Assembly (NCBI GenBank): GCA_963662175.1
Contig: OY759221.1
Coordinates: 21,935,027-21,999,026 of the forward strand
Length of the DNA stretch: 64,000 nt
Source: Aradus depressus
Lineage: Eukaryota > Arthropoda > Insecta > Hemiptera > Aradidae
Reading direction: 5' to 3'
In this document: in pieces, positions 11,484-22,822 of the stretch
Position numbering within the stretch: position 1 is the stretch's first letter
How the letters are laid out: every line of letters starts with the position of its first letter
Position numbers and translations under genes: made by a program
Notes under the pieces: generated by a model
Seen by the model: the letters and a program-made list of their open reading frames with translations, nothing else
Databases searched by the model: none
What the model was told of the DNA's origin: nothing

Positions 11484-11850
11484 AGTCGTCGGTGAATCAC
11501 CGGCTATGTACTTCCTCAGCACGATAATCAATAGTGGCTTTTGAATCATATTAAATTTTTTCTCGTTACATTCATTACATCAACAGGTATTTTTGAGTTC
11601 ATTCTCACTAAGACCCTCTTCCTTTGCGCCAATTTGGCTAAAAATTAATGGGTGTCGTCCTTAGAAGTTTTTGAATACACATATAAATTTTTGTGTTGAT
11701 GCATTAACTCTATCGGGAGTTATCGTGTTCACACCGACACATACAAGACAATCAATTTTTTTAAAAATTTTTGAAATTCTTCAGAAAATATCGCATGGAA
11801 TTTATGACCGATTACGTAACTTCCTACTATTTCGTGTAATTGGGGAAATT
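11484..11850 (+). repeat. HER copy, nearly complete
   Basis: Forward HER of about 367 bp. The left end is GTCGTCGGTGAATCACCGGC, then TACTTCCTCAGCACGA. Two internal modules follow, then GACCGATTACGTAACTTCC and a decayed right hairpin (CTATTTCGTGTAATTGGGG). Confidence 0.85.
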
Positions 11851-12543
11851 AATTTGGCTACTCAACCTTTTTTTTTTTAAATAAGGTTTCCTTCTTATCG
11901 ACCTGATAATCAACCTTCAAGCAATAGCCGGTAGGGGCGCTTCGATTGATTTACCTATAAAGCCTCTACTAGATCTAAGACGTATTGTGACCCGAAGAAG
12001 AGACATGGAATTGCCAAAATATTGTCATACTAAGTTGAAGACATGAAATATAGCAACTTTCATCCCTAAAAAGCCTAACAAACACAGATATTTTATTTAC
12101 GTTTGTTTTATTATTGTATACATTTTATTTCTTTAGTTTTTTTTTGTATTTTTTAAAAATATATAGGAGCTTGACCCTTATCTTACTCATCGTTTTATTT
12201 ATTGTTTCTTTTGCATTTATAACGACAATAATGTAATAATTTATTTATTTATTACTTCAATGATGATACTAATTTTTAATAATTTACTTCGTTCTCTACC
12301 ACACCTAACCTCATTCAAAATGTTTTCTTAAAAAAATTTTGGAGAGAGCTTCCTTCAAAGGAAATGACTTAGGCCCCCAGAACTGTAGATTCACCACTGA
12401 AGATGGCGATTCATTTTCTAAATAAATGTTTGAGATATTTTTTATTGTTGAATTTAGATGAAGTTGATTAAGTTACTAGAACATCGCTGAAACATTTACT
12501 TAAATTAATAAAAACTATTGAAAAACTACAAAATCGACGGGAA
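11851..12543. other. AT-rich intergenic DNA
   Basis: No gene or family recognised. Confidence 0.4.
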
Positions 12544-12752
12544 ACTCATCCCCGGGCTTTAACTACATCATATCGCCTACTACCAGAGCGCTCTTTAGTC
12601 GCTCTAGTGGACATGAGCCGGCCACTACTATGGGAGTCCTAAATTTTGCCTACTCAAAATTTTTTATTCACGTAGGATAGTCTTTAACGAGTACCTGACA
12701 TCATACAGGCTCGGGACCATAAGTTAACATCCCATCCGAAGGACGGCGTGCT
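12544..12752 (-). mobile_element. SINE-A fragment, head missing
   Basis: Reverse SINE-A body from the 3' part (GGGCTTTAACTACATCATAT) to GAAGGACGGCGTGCT. It is truncated before the tRNA-like head. Confidence 0.85.
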
Positions 12753-12926
12753 AGTATCATTCTTAATTAGGCGTTAGAATATAGAAAACATTCCCAGTTA
12801 AACACCATTTATGTATATATACGTATTTATAAACAAATAGACGATCAGTGCATACATATTGAGTGTACAATAGAGCACTGAGTAGTGAACCTTGTGGGAC
12901 GCCTTTTCATCCCCTGAGCTATGAGC

Positions 12927-12957
12927 GGGGGTGGGGGTGGGGGTGGTGGGGGGAGGA
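12927..12957 (+). other. G-rich run, potential G-quadruplex
   Basis: Four or more runs of G separated by single T (GCGGGGGTGGGGGTGGGGG and onward) lie 35-60 bp upstream of the candidate initiator at 12989. This sequence can form a four-tract quadruplex. Its position before a start site is suggestive only. Confidence 0.6.
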
Positions 12958-12986
12958 GCCCTCTCCGTCCCCAAACTCTACTGATT

Positions 12987-13017
12987 TCAGTCCTCAGTCG
13001 GCGAGCTCGTCGAACGG
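12987..13017 (+). promoter_or_regulatory. Candidate core promoter (Inr plus MTE-like)
   Basis: A TTTCAGTCC initiator with A+1 at 12989 is followed by AACGG at +25 to +29, the position of the core of the insect motif ten element; 9 of 12 MTE positions match. A second TCAGT lies 7 bp downstream. The island (12900-13110) is GC-rich against its surroundings. No coding exon or good donor was identified just downstream, so the transcript is unknown. Confidence 0.35.
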
Positions 13018-13129
13018 TGTCTCTCTATTGTGTTGTTGTGTCGTATCCGCGTCCCAGTGATAAGGGACCTATCGCGCGCCTTCAGTCTGTGATGAAGTGT
13101 TCCACTTAAACCTGGTGCTCTGTTTTTTT

Positions 13130-14068
13130 TTTTTTTGAAAATTTGAGTGTGATCAATTTTGTGCTGTGATCTATTTTTTCATATTGTTTACAAATAATTC
13201 ATCGTTGAAAAATATTTATTTGCTTAAGAAAATATATTTTTCTAAACACACTAACGGATTAACTAATGGATGTATAATTTTATGAAAATGAGGTATAAAC
13301 ACATATATTTTCATATATTTTTCATATGAACGCACATTTATAATACCTATTTAAGTAGATTTAGGATAAAAATTAGATTATGAAAAGTATGTTTAAAAAT
13401 AAAAATAAAAATAAAATGTAAACAATAGGTATAATAGGACAAATTAATTTTATAACTAATTTGCTTTCAATAATTAAATTATTAATTTTTCAATAAAGGA
13501 ATCCCCTCATCCCTTCGTCGACCTGGAGGCTTTACACGTTTTCCAGAGCCATAACTAAGAGTTTATAAAATAGAATTTTGAATTACCTCTTCCCTTCAAG
13601 AAACCCTGGCTACGCCCATCATATTTAGATCGATGTTGATTATGGAGAAATAGTTAAATTGTTGATTAATTAGTTGGTTTTTAAGAATTTATTATTTTTT
13701 AAAATTAAATCTAATTTTTATATTTATTTTTTTAATAATGAATTAAAACAAATAAAACTTGACTCTCCTCCTTTTCTCTTCATTGACTTCTTGTGCAAAT
13801 TTTTGATCATTTGCAAAAAAAAAAGTCTTCAAAAATTCAGTGAAATGTCATGTCCCAAGTGTGCTTACGCCAACTATTCATTAATACATTGACAATAGAC
13901 CCTTCTTTGAGAATTGGTATTTTTTTAAAATATTTTTTTATTATATAAAATTTAAAAAAAATCTCGAAAGTATCATTCAAAATGATAAGTAGCTATAGCT
14001 AAAAAATAATGTGCAGTGGAACTAATTTTTCAAAATAATACGTAATAAGAGTGATGTAACAAACTGTA

Positions 14069-14103
<35 letters not shown>

Positions 14104-14502
14104 TATTATACACGATCAGTGACAATTAACTTCATTGATAGTAAAATCAGAATATTAAATTTTAAAATTGAAATTGATGGGGAGGCGGAAGAAGGGGGGA
14201 ATGAGGAGACGCCCCTTTTAAAAAGAAAGTGATTGCATAATGAGTTATAGGCAAGGTGGAAGTCTTGAGTGTTACGTCATTTTAAGGGAAAGAAAGGGGA
14301 AATCGGCGGGGGGAAAAGACGTCTAACTCTCCCAGATAGAGGGGGGAGATAGTGGGGGGTCTTGATGATGTTCTCATGAGGGGGGGTTATGTCGAAACTT
14401 CGCGGCGACCAAGGACATTATAGATCCTTGAGGTTCGCTTCTCACAGAGGAGAGGTCTCAATATATGCATTAAAAAAAATATATATATATATTTTTTTTA
14501 AA
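13130..14502. other. AT-rich intergenic DNA
   Basis: Mostly low-complexity A/T sequence. A segment near 13490-13620 ends in CCCTGGCTACGCCCATCA, a form seen at ends of some animal DNA transposons and again near 46755, but no second terminus was found. 14160-14460 is G-rich on the plus strand without an ORF. Confidence 0.4.
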
Positions 14503-14722
14503 TTTGTCGGTGAATCACCGTTAATGTACTTCCCCATCACGAATTAAGGTTAACGTTCTCTATCAAAACCTCTATCAAATCAATAGTTGACTTAAATAGC
14601 GAACTTGTCCCCTCCACTCGAAAAAAATTTTCCGGAAAACATGAAATTCCGGTGAAAATTCAACATCGAATTTGTGACTGATTACATAACTTTCTCTATG
14701 CTTCGTATAACTGGGAATGTAA
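14503..14722 (+). repeat. HER copy with internal deletion
   Basis: Both ends are present in only 220 bp: GTCGGTGAATCACCG at the left, and CTGATTACATAACTTTCTC plus CTTCGTATAACTGGG at the right. Most internal modules are deleted, which helps define the family termini. Confidence 0.85.
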
Positions 14723-15715
14723 AAAAAGTTAAGAAAATCGTACACAAACATACCTATCCCTCAAATCAGACACTGAATTTTGAGTTTGATCTGAAGCCAA
14801 TATAGAATTTACATATATTTATTAACCCAAAATATATTGGTGTATAATCTAATTTGAACCAGTCGTAAAATCCTACCAAAATTTCTGATTACAATAATCG
14901 TAAAACACGATAGTGCTTTTATTTATAGGCACATCAAAAAAAAAAAATAAGCTGCCTTAAAAATTTTGATTGTTGATTTGTAATAATTTTACTTTTAAGT
15001 AGGGATGTGATATATGCATTTACATTTTTTTTTCTATTAACTTCAGCATCCTGTTTAAACATTATCTTTACGTTATTTTGCATATTTTTGCATATATCGC
15101 TAAAAATACATATTTTTGCATATCTGAACTTTATTTCCATATTTTTGTTCATGTTTTTGAGTTTTTTCGGCATTTTTTAAGCCATTTTTAATTTTTTTGT
15201 AAAAAAAAAAGTATTATTAAAAATTAATTCCACTTTTTTTCCACTAAAGCTTCTGTTTGACCAGGTGACTCGTTTTTTATTGAGATGAGTACATTCGAGA
15301 AACTCCAATGTTTCTCTTGAATTCATTAGTTTCGAACTTTTTATTCTGACTTTAAAAATTTATATATTTTTATTTTTCCAACTTTCTTATTCTTTTCTAA
15401 GTTGATCAGTTCTGTTTTAAACGTTTGCGTGAAAAGAAGTGGAGGTGGTGACCGAAGAGTCAGGGGTTGAACTGAGCCCAATGGATATCTGTAGTTTATT
15501 TTATTCTGTAGGTACTTTTTTCGCATATTTTGCCAAATATATGTGCATATATCGCTGTTTTTATTGCATATAAATCACAGCTCTACTTATAAGCAAAAAT
15601 AATAATAACCTGATGAAATACCTGGAGTAAGAATCTCAACATTATACGTTCATTTTGCTTATCTGCCATTGAGGGGGTTGTATATGTATCCTATGGTTTA
15701 TGACTTCCCTGTTAG
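14723..15715. other. AT-rich intergenic DNA
   Basis: Repeated CATATTTTTGCATAT-like words at 15070-15150 and 15530-15570, otherwise nothing recognised. Confidence 0.4.
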
Positions 15716-15800
15716 AACTACGCTGGGAGTCCTAAATTTTGCCTACTCATTGATTTTTTTACCTAAAATGGGGGTTTTTATCGAGTATCTGACATCGCAC
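15716..15800 (-). mobile_element. SINE-A fragment
   Basis: Short reverse fragment of the SINE-A body (GGGAGTCCTAAATTTTGCCT ... GAGTATCTGACATCGCAC). Confidence 0.6.
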
Positions 15801-16043
15801 ATGAAAAAAAATGTATAAATTGTTTTAAAAAAAAATCTACGTCGGGGTCAATTGTAACATCATTTTTAACAAATTTAATAATTTATTCTTTCTGTTTCCC
15901 CATTCAATCAAATACATTTCTTTTAACTGTAAGGATAAATAAAACACGAGAAAAAAAACAAAAAAACCATCATATATGTATCAAATTAAAAAAAATAAAC
16001 TCTTAAAATAACAAACTGAAATTGAAGAGAAACAAATTCGTAT

Positions 16044-16089
<46 letters not shown>

Positions 16090-16287
16090 TATTTACAAAT
16101 AGCTTTTTACAACTGTATTCACATGAATACAACAAGCAAATGTGCTGATAAAGAGGTAATGGCAATGTCAAAATGTCATGAGGGGGAAAGAAAGAAACAT
16201 GTATGTTTCTAAAGTAAAATTTGATTAATCAAAAATAAAACATTAATATTCCTTGGTACCTTATCTTAAAACGAAAAAAAAAAATTT
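15801..16287. other. AT-rich stretch around a T-run
   Basis: No gene seen. The 43-T run is listed separately. Confidence 0.4.
16045..16087. repeat. Uninterrupted run of 43 T
   Basis: Perfect homopolymer. It could be the A-tail of a minus-strand retrotransposed sequence, but no flanking duplication was found. Confidence 0.9.
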
Positions 16288-16500
16288 GGTGAATCACCGG
16301 TATGTACTTCCCCTGCACAAATTAATCAATTAAGTTTTCGCTCTCCCTCCAATATCAATCGACTGTTTGGGCTAAAAATCTCTAGTTGACCAAGGGACTT
16401 CTAAATCCTCATAATACATTTTGTGTCTATACACGCATTATATCGGAAGTCATTACGGTTTTTGAGTTAAGCCCGCAAAATATCGAACTCAGACATACCA
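16288..16500 (+). repeat. HER fragment, left half
   Basis: Forward left end (GGTGAATCACCGG, TACTTCCCCTGCACAAATTA) plus one module (TATCGGAAGTCATTACGG). The right end is missing. Confidence 0.75.
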
Positions 16501-16640
16501 AATTAAAAAAATTAATTCACTTTTTTTTTTTATTTTTTATTTTTTATTTTTTTGCTTTATTGATGACAAAATATATGAATATTGATCTTTTTGATTCGTA
16601 GAATTTGATTAATCAAAAAATAAAACATTCATATACTATG

Positions 16641-17189
16641 CAGTGCCGGATTAAGACTTTTTGATGCCCTAAGCATTCTGAGCTTATGGTCCCCCCGTCT
16701 CATTATTGATATGATTAAAGTCTTACTTATGTTGGCAAATTTATTACTAAATAAAGCTTGATTGAATAAAACGAAGACAAAATTAGTTAAGCGAGAAAAT
16801 AAGAAAATCTATTTTTTCAAAATTAATTTATTGAAACACTAAATTTCTCTTTCATCCAAATACGCCATTCGTTCATCATATACGTGTACTTTTACGTCAG
16901 ATACTTCTTCATCAGTATTATCATAATCAGGATTTCATATTTGGTCTTACATCTGAAGTTTACGGCAGGCTATGAAAAAAATTATGCGACCTATAAATGT
17001 TTTTATATTTAACGTATTAGTTCCATTTTTAATTTAAAATGATAGCAGATTTACGAAAAAATAAAAATTGATAAATAATTAACTATTTAAATGAATAACT
17101 ATTTCAAAAATAGCATTGTGGGCTTGGTGCCCCCGAGACGTGATACCATAAACAATGGCTTAGTTTGCTTATAGGTTAATCCGGCACTG
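16641..17189. mobile_element. Non-autonomous hAT element (CAGTGCCGGATTAA ends)
   Basis: The 549-bp element has perfect 14-bp inverted ends CAGTGCCGGATTAA / TTAATCCGGCACTG. It is flanked by 8-bp near-duplicates ATACTATG (16633-16640) and ATACCATG (17190-17197). There is no transposase ORF. The same terminus bounds the larger element at 31292-32818, which carries transposase remnants and may represent its autonomous relative. Confidence 0.9.
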
Positions 17190-17309
17190 ATACCATGGTA
17201 TCCTACCTGAGATCGTAAGAAAAATACAAAATTTAAAGAGTAAAGCGTAAAAGGGAAAATAATTTTCAATAAAATAAGAATTTAATATTGCACCGCTTTT
17301 TTGATTATG

Positions 17310-17568
17310 CAAATTCATATGAATGTATCGACACGAAATGTTATATATGTATCCAGAACCCGATACCTATTTTCAGTCAAATCGGCCAAAGGGAAGGGGG
17401 AAACTTGACACAAAGCTCTAATAACGGCCGATGTAATTAATAAATGATATAATGACAAGATATAGTATATTCATACCATATAAGGACACCTATATCCGGT
17501 TCAGAGGGAAAGCGAAAACTGAGTATTTATTCGCGCTGGGGAAGTACATGGCTGGGTATTCGCCGAAT
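17310..17568 (-). repeat. HER fragment
   Basis: Reverse HER modules (ATGAATGTATCGACACGAAA, AAATCGGCCAAAGGGAAGG) ending in CTGGGGAAGTACATGGCTGG and a decayed terminal palindrome. Confidence 0.8.
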
Positions 17569-18330
17569 AATTTTTTAAATAAAATATTGTTATTAGCAAT
17601 TATATACAAAACATTGTGCGAAATTTTAAGTTGACAAGAAAAATCCACATTCCACATCGAAACGTTTTCTCTTCACCATTTAAAATTTCGTTAATATAAA
17701 TTGAAACAGAAAAAAAATTAACATATAAATATAGGCTATAAATTAATTCCCCTATCTAAATTGCAACCGTTTGCAAACATACTACGTGAAGATTTAATTT
17801 TAATTGTAAATTAATTCATTTGGAGCCGTATCCATCTTCATGATTTGCTGACTTGTCTAATCTTTTGATTGATCGTCGTTTGAATTCGTTAATAAATTTA
17901 AAAAATATTAATTGAAGATTTTCAAAATTATTTTATTATTGAAAAATAATTTATTAAAAAATAAATGTGAATGAAAGCAAACGAGTGGGCAATAAATAAA
18001 ATACAATATAAATGAAAAAAAACATTATTTTTTAATATATTACCTTTCAGGTTCATTTTCCCCAAAAATGTATTTAAAAAAGTAATTAGTAATTAAAAAA
18101 TAATTAAGGGAAACAAAAAAAATATATACCAGAAAAATTAAATTCTTCTAAAATTTTCAGAATGACGTCATATATGAGTTGGCGATAGAGTTGAAGCCAA
18201 AATGAGCTACAGAAGGAAGTTTTATATAGATTTGACGTAGTCAATATTTTTTATTTATTTATTTATATTTTTAATAAATAAATAAATGATAAATAAACTA
18301 ACAAGGACTTGAAAAAAAAAAAAAAAAATT
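17569..18330. other. AT-rich DNA upstream of a candidate exon
   Basis: No repeat or gene recognised. Confidence 0.4.
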
Positions 18331-18374
18331 CAAACTGTTAATATTGTGTTCGGGGATTACGAAAATTCGTAATC

Positions 18375-18477
18375 ATGTTCGAAATGTGGAATTCTGTTGG
18401 TTCAAAATTGGAAGGTGAAGATACAGACTCTCAGAGCAGTTCGCAACAACCACACACATCTTCTGGATCTATTAAAG
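18375..18477 (+). CDS. Candidate first coding exon, unidentified protein
   Basis: The frame opens at the first ATG after an in-frame stop at 18339 and encodes 34 residues, starting MFEMWNSVGSKLEGED and followed by a Ser/Gln-rich stretch (DSQSSSQQPHTSS). It stops at a good splice donor, AAAG|GTACG (GT at 18478-18479), in phase 1. Codon and base composition are clearly less AT-rich than the flanks and no repeat covers it. It does not belong to a family I recognise. The next exon was not found in the window. Without transcript support it could be a chance open frame. Confidence 0.4.
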
Positions 18478-18721
18478 GTACGCCATCTTGGAATTAATGT
18501 ATGTTATCAATTACTTATTAATTCAATAAAATAGTTAATTATTATTATAATTTTTAATGGATAAATATTTCACTTTTTATTACTAACCTTTTATATATAT
18601 ATGTATATTTTTTTCATATATTTTGAAGTACTGGGAAAGTAATCGGTGATAGATTTTAATTTTGAATTTTCACTAGGATTCATGTTATCCAACACCCTTT
18701 CAAAAAAAAAAAAAAAAAATT

Positions 18722-18904
18722 GATTTTTGTGTGAATGTCTCCGTTACTGTAAACACGATAACTCTCGCTAGAATCCCTAATGAGATATTTGTATCCAGAA
18801 TCTCTATTGATCTTCAGCCAAATCGACCTAGGAATGGGGGGATTAGGGGAGTTAATGCATAAACCATAAGGCGAAAGGGGATGACAGAAAAGTGCCATAA
18901 TCGT
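18722..18904 (-). repeat. HER fragment
   Basis: Reverse module copy (CACGATAACTCTCGCTAGAA, CAGCCAAATCGACCTAGGAA). Both ends are missing. Confidence 0.65.
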
Positions 18905-19225
18905 TAAATCCATTTCTTGGCTACCCAGATTTGTTTTTAATTATGAAAAATGCATTGGATTAAGAACCGATTGAATATAATGCGGAAAATCATTAAAATA
19001 TTAATGTGTTTTTTATGTGCCGCCAGTTCCAGGAATTCAATGTTTCAATTGTTTAATCGTCTGCAAACGATGCCGACGATTCTATACGAGTATGCTCGGG
19101 CGAAGCTATCTATAAAATGACTATCTGCAAATTTTGATTTTCCACATGCCAGAAATTGATTCATTACCCAATACATTTTTCAGAATTAAAAACAAAAACA
19201 TCTGTGTAGCCAAGAAATGGATTCT
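18905..19225. repeat. Inverted repeat with ~55-bp arms
   Basis: The left arm (18908-18960, CCATTTCTTGGCTACCCAGA) is inverted at 19160-19216 (GTGTAGCCAAGAAATGG), with about 200 bp between. A third copy of the arm lies near 57850-57900, so it is a dispersed element end. The family is unknown. Confidence 0.65.
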
Positions 19226-19424
19226 ACGGGAAGTTTTTGCCTGTCTTCCCATTTCGCTTTAATAACTGTTATAAGAGCGACATCTATCAATTTTAGGCAA
19301 AATCGCATAAACAAAACCAATGCCAATTTAATGAATGTATCGACACGAAATTTTATACAATGCGAAATCGGTCGATTGGTCATAGAGGAAGACCGGGGAA
19401 TTACATTGACAGTAATACACTTAC

Positions 19425-19550
19425 TACTATATGAAGTATAGGAGAAGTTATGTACTTAATCGGTAAAAAAATCGAAGTTGAGTTTTCACGTGAATTTAAT
19501 GTTTTCCGAACCCCATGTTCCAAAAATGAAAAAAAAGTTCTGCCTCGTAG
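19425..19550 (-). repeat. HER fragment with hairpin end
   Basis: Reverse HER end (TATGAAGTATAGGAGAAGTT, then GAGTTTTCACGTGAATTTAA). Confidence 0.7.
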
Positions 19551-19639
19551 CTGATTCATCGACCACTTTTTATTATTGATAAAGCGATTTTTTTTTTTTT
19601 TTAATGAAAAAATATTTCTTTGCTAATATTTTTTTTGTT

Positions 19640-19810
19640 TGCGGTGTATATATTATTCGCTTTGTGCCAACTATACATTCACAGTGGAGACTGTCTGCTG
19701 TATGTTGCCGAATTGAGGTCAACGTGTCTTCCCCCACCATCGCCTCGTGGAGTGCCTCCACAACATTGTTGCCATCCCACTTCATGGCAACTAGTCAAAT
19801 TTGACAATAT
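19640..19810. other. Mixed-composition island with unassigned ORFs
   Basis: Frames are open on both strands (minus frame starts MKWDGNNVVEALHEAMVGED). Composition is richer in GC than the flanks. No known domain is visible, and neither a splice site pair nor a Kozak context is compelling. Confidence 0.2.
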
Positions 19811-19895
19811 TTATAAGCAAAAAAAATTATATATTTATTAATTTTATTTATTATTTATTACTTTTTTGTCAACAATAATTTATTCTATGCAAAAT

Positions 19896-20375
19896 TAGTG
19901 TTCCGTGCCATCAGCCCCTCACTTGAATTATTAATAGTTAAACCAATGGTTCAGCAGTTGGAAATAAACAATTAAATTGTTTATAACAATTGATCGCGCT
20001 AGAATTTTTCGATCCTGATAATTTTGGCTCAATCTACACCTGATTCTCAATGTTCATAATTTTTCATATTTCTCTGAGCGATCCTTTTCGTGATAAGAAT
20101 GGGAGAGAGCTATTTTTAATCATTTTTTCCGAAAAATGTTTGAAAAAATGCATAAAACGCCCTAAACGATGCCCTTGAAAAAATTTTGTTTTTCCATTTC
20201 CCAATTTACCCCCTGAAATGAACCCCCAGGATCAAAATTAAACTTTTTATACTTATAGAAGTAATGTATAATTGGGTCACCACACTCTATCTCTGTGCTA
20301 AATTTTAAATTTTTACGTCAAATAGTTTCAGAGAAAATTGCCTGTGACAGACGAACGGACGGACACATGCTTATA
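19896..20375. repeat. Dispersed repeat with a GTTCCGTGCCA end
   Basis: The left end reads GTGTTCCGTGCCA. The body matches 47159-47494 (CGAAAAATGTTTGAAAAAAT; ATTGGGTCACCACACTCTAT; CTGTGACAGACGAACGGA). The other copy ends TTTTGGCACGGAAC, the inverse of this left end, so the family probably has TIRs. There is no ORF. Confidence 0.7.
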
Positions 20376-20444
20376 AACTTCACAAAAAAGTTACTAGAAA
20401 TTTACTTACAACCAATTTGAAAACACAAAAAAAGAAAATCCATA

Positions 20445-20860
20445 TGTGAATTCTAAACCACAAAAGGACGACACATATCAATTTTCAGTAGAATTGGCAG
20501 AAGGGAAGGGGGGATCAGAGGGGGCTTTCAATAACTTCTTAATCCCAATGACTATCGATGTTATGAATGTATCGACATAAAATTTCATATTTGAAATCAG
20601 AACCCAATGAGGACATAGCCTGTCAAATTTCATTTATATCGGCCGAATGGAAGTGGAGATTCAGGGAAGGGGGCTCAAATCAAAAACCCTAATAACTGTC
20701 GATGCAATGAATTTATCGACACAAAATATTTATTATGAGGGTTTAAGAGCCTCTATGTAAGTCAACTACTGAATATTAGCGCAAATGGTCCACTGGTTTC
20801 GGAAGTGGAGCAAAAACTAAATTGATGAATTCGTTTTGGGGAAGTACATCTTCACCAATA
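20445..20860 (-). repeat. HER copy
   Basis: Reverse HER with three modules in tandem (AAGGACGACACATATCAATT; ATGAATGTATCGACATAAAA; CCGATGTTATGAATG) and the left terminus GGGGAAGTACATCTTCACC. Confidence 0.8.
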
Positions 20861-21045
20861 AAGTACTTCCCCAACTCAACCATTTGCTCGAAATAGCATT
20901 TTTATGCTGCATATGCTCGAAAACAGTTGCTTTCTCGAAGAAGGGTATATGGTCTTTTTTGTAGAGAATTTCTCACTCGTTAATGTTGGTAAAACACAAA
21001 AAAAAAATTTTATGAGTAATAGAAAATAAATAATGTACAAAATAA

Positions 21046-21575
21046 AAGTCGTCGGTATAACACCGGCAATGTACCTCCCCAGAAAAAAATTAATCAATTA
21101 ACTTTTCGCTCCTTCTCCAAAACCAGTCAACTGTTTGTGCTAATATTCATCAGTTGACTTACGAAGAGACTCCTAAATCTTGAAACTAAATTTTTGATAA
21201 ATTCATTAAATTGGAAGTTATTAAGGTTTTTGAATTTTGCTGAAAATCGATATGGATGGTCCTTGTAGGCTTTTGACCACACATATAAAAGTTTGTGTCG
21301 ATACATTCATTCTATCGGCAGTTATTAGAGCATTTGATAAGCCCTGCTCCCTTAATCACCTATTCCTCTTCGGTCGATTTGGCTGAAAAATAATGGGTGT
21401 CGTCATTAGAGGGTTCTGAATTTACATATAAAATTTCGTGTCGAAACATTCATTCTGTCGGGAGTTATCAGTTGTTCACAGACTCACAGACGTCGGAAAA
21501 CATGAAATACCGTTGAAAAATCGGCATCGAATTTTTGACCGATTACATAACTTCCCCTATACTTCGTATAACTGT
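21046..21575 (+). repeat. HER copy, full length
   Basis: About 530 bp. The left end is GTCGTCGGTATAACACCGGC with TACCTCCCCAG. Three modules follow, then a spacer with CACAGACTCACAGACG, then TTTTTGACCGATTACATAAC and the hairpin CCCCTATACTTCGTATAACT. Together with 61010-61545 this is the best reference for the family. Confidence 0.9.
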
Positions 21576-21756
21576 GGAAAAGAAAAAACATAAAAAATGC
21601 TTAATTTTAGCTGTAGCCCTCTGCTGAACTTCAAACGTGCAATCTCGATCTCTGTTTTTTGCTCAACACCTACAATACTTTTTTTGTGCTAAAAGCCTAA
21701 GAAAGTAAAAAAATATACCGTATCATACTCTATTATGTTATAGTTAAAACTTTAAT

Positions 21757-21985
21757 GTGAACCCCACAAGTTTCCATGAGGAGCTTTGGCGCCTGCAGGC
21801 CCAAGGTTCCACCGTTGTGCGTTGCTCGATTGTTGTCCACGAGTCAAGGATGGTTGTTGACTTGGCTGCTCAGGAGGACAGATCTTTCGCAACCCTCGTC
21901 TTCAGTGTCCTCCAAACTATTATTCAGCCATGGCTAATTCTATTTGTTCAAGTTCGATTTCGAACAATATATTTATATATTTCCT
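21757..21985 (+). other. GC-richer island with an 82-aa frame
   Basis: The frame starts MNPTSFHEELWRLQAQGSTV. No known domain is visible. The frame runs on into HER at 22005. It could be a decayed exon or transposon fragment; not recognised. Confidence 0.2.
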
Positions 21986-22002
21986 ACGTACATTATTATC
22001 AT

Positions 22003-22455
22003 TAATTACTTTCCCCGGTTATACAATGTACAGGGAAAGTTATGAAATCGGTCAATTTATTGTTGAGTGCCGAAATTTCATTTTTTTCGAACCCCTGATT
22101 ATAAAAACGAAAAAAAAATGAAAAGTGCCTTAGTACGTTATCTCTCGAAGAATGAATGTATCAACCGTGTGTGTGTCGTGTTATACGATAATTCCCGATA
22201 AAATGAATGTGTCGACACAAGATTTCATGTCTGAATTCAAAACCCCATAAGGACGACACTTATTAATTTTCAGCAGAAACAACATAAGAGAAGGGGATTA
22301 GAGGGGGAACCTCTACGCAAAAACCCCAATAACTGCCGATATAATGAATGAATCGATATGAACTTTCATATTTAAAGTCAAAACCCAATGGCGACATATC
22401 ATGTCAAATTTCAGTGACATCGGCCGAAGGGAAGGGGGAGTTTAGAGAGACAAAA
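22003..22455 (-). repeat. HER copy
   Basis: Reverse copy from a decayed hairpin end (TTTCCCCGGTTATACAATGT) through three modules (GAATGTGTCGACACAAGATT; AATAACTGCCGATATAATGA; CATCGGCCGAAGGGAAGGGG). Confidence 0.8.
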
Positions 22456-22659
22456 ATTAAAAAAAAACTAATCATGACATACAAGTTGGATTTTGTATGT
22501 ATTTATACTTTCTTCCATTTAATTTTTTTGGCAGAGCTCCCCCAAAAATATCCCATAAGTTTTATCGTATTCACTTTCGTTTTATATTTATATCGTCATC
22601 AATTTTCTTAGTTAATTATTGTAAAGTAAATATATTGAGTGATAAGAGGTATCAATAGA

Positions 22660-22822
22660 ATAGCACCGGTAGCGTCTAATTCTATTGAGCTCAAGATCGC
22701 GGGCTCTAAGCTCAACCGAGGCCCTTAACTTTTTTATTTGGGAGGTAGACATATTTTGAGCTGATGCAACTTTAAGAAATTTCGGATGTCCCGCGTCTGT
22801 ATGATGGACGGTATTTGTTATA
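22660..22822 (+). mobile_element. SINE-A copy, strongly decayed
   Basis: Forward head (GCACCGGTAGCG ... GAGCTCAAGATCGCGGG) and the first part of the body (GAGGCCCTTAACTTTTTTAT). The B box is mutated and the copy ends around GTATGATGGACGG. Confidence 0.6.

Noticed and set aside
12863..13109. Two short plus-strand ORFs rich in Gly/Trp
   Set aside because: They read through the G-run and the proposed core promoter; no conserved text.
15986..16171. Lys-rich minus-strand ORF
   Set aside because: Most of it is a 43-T run.
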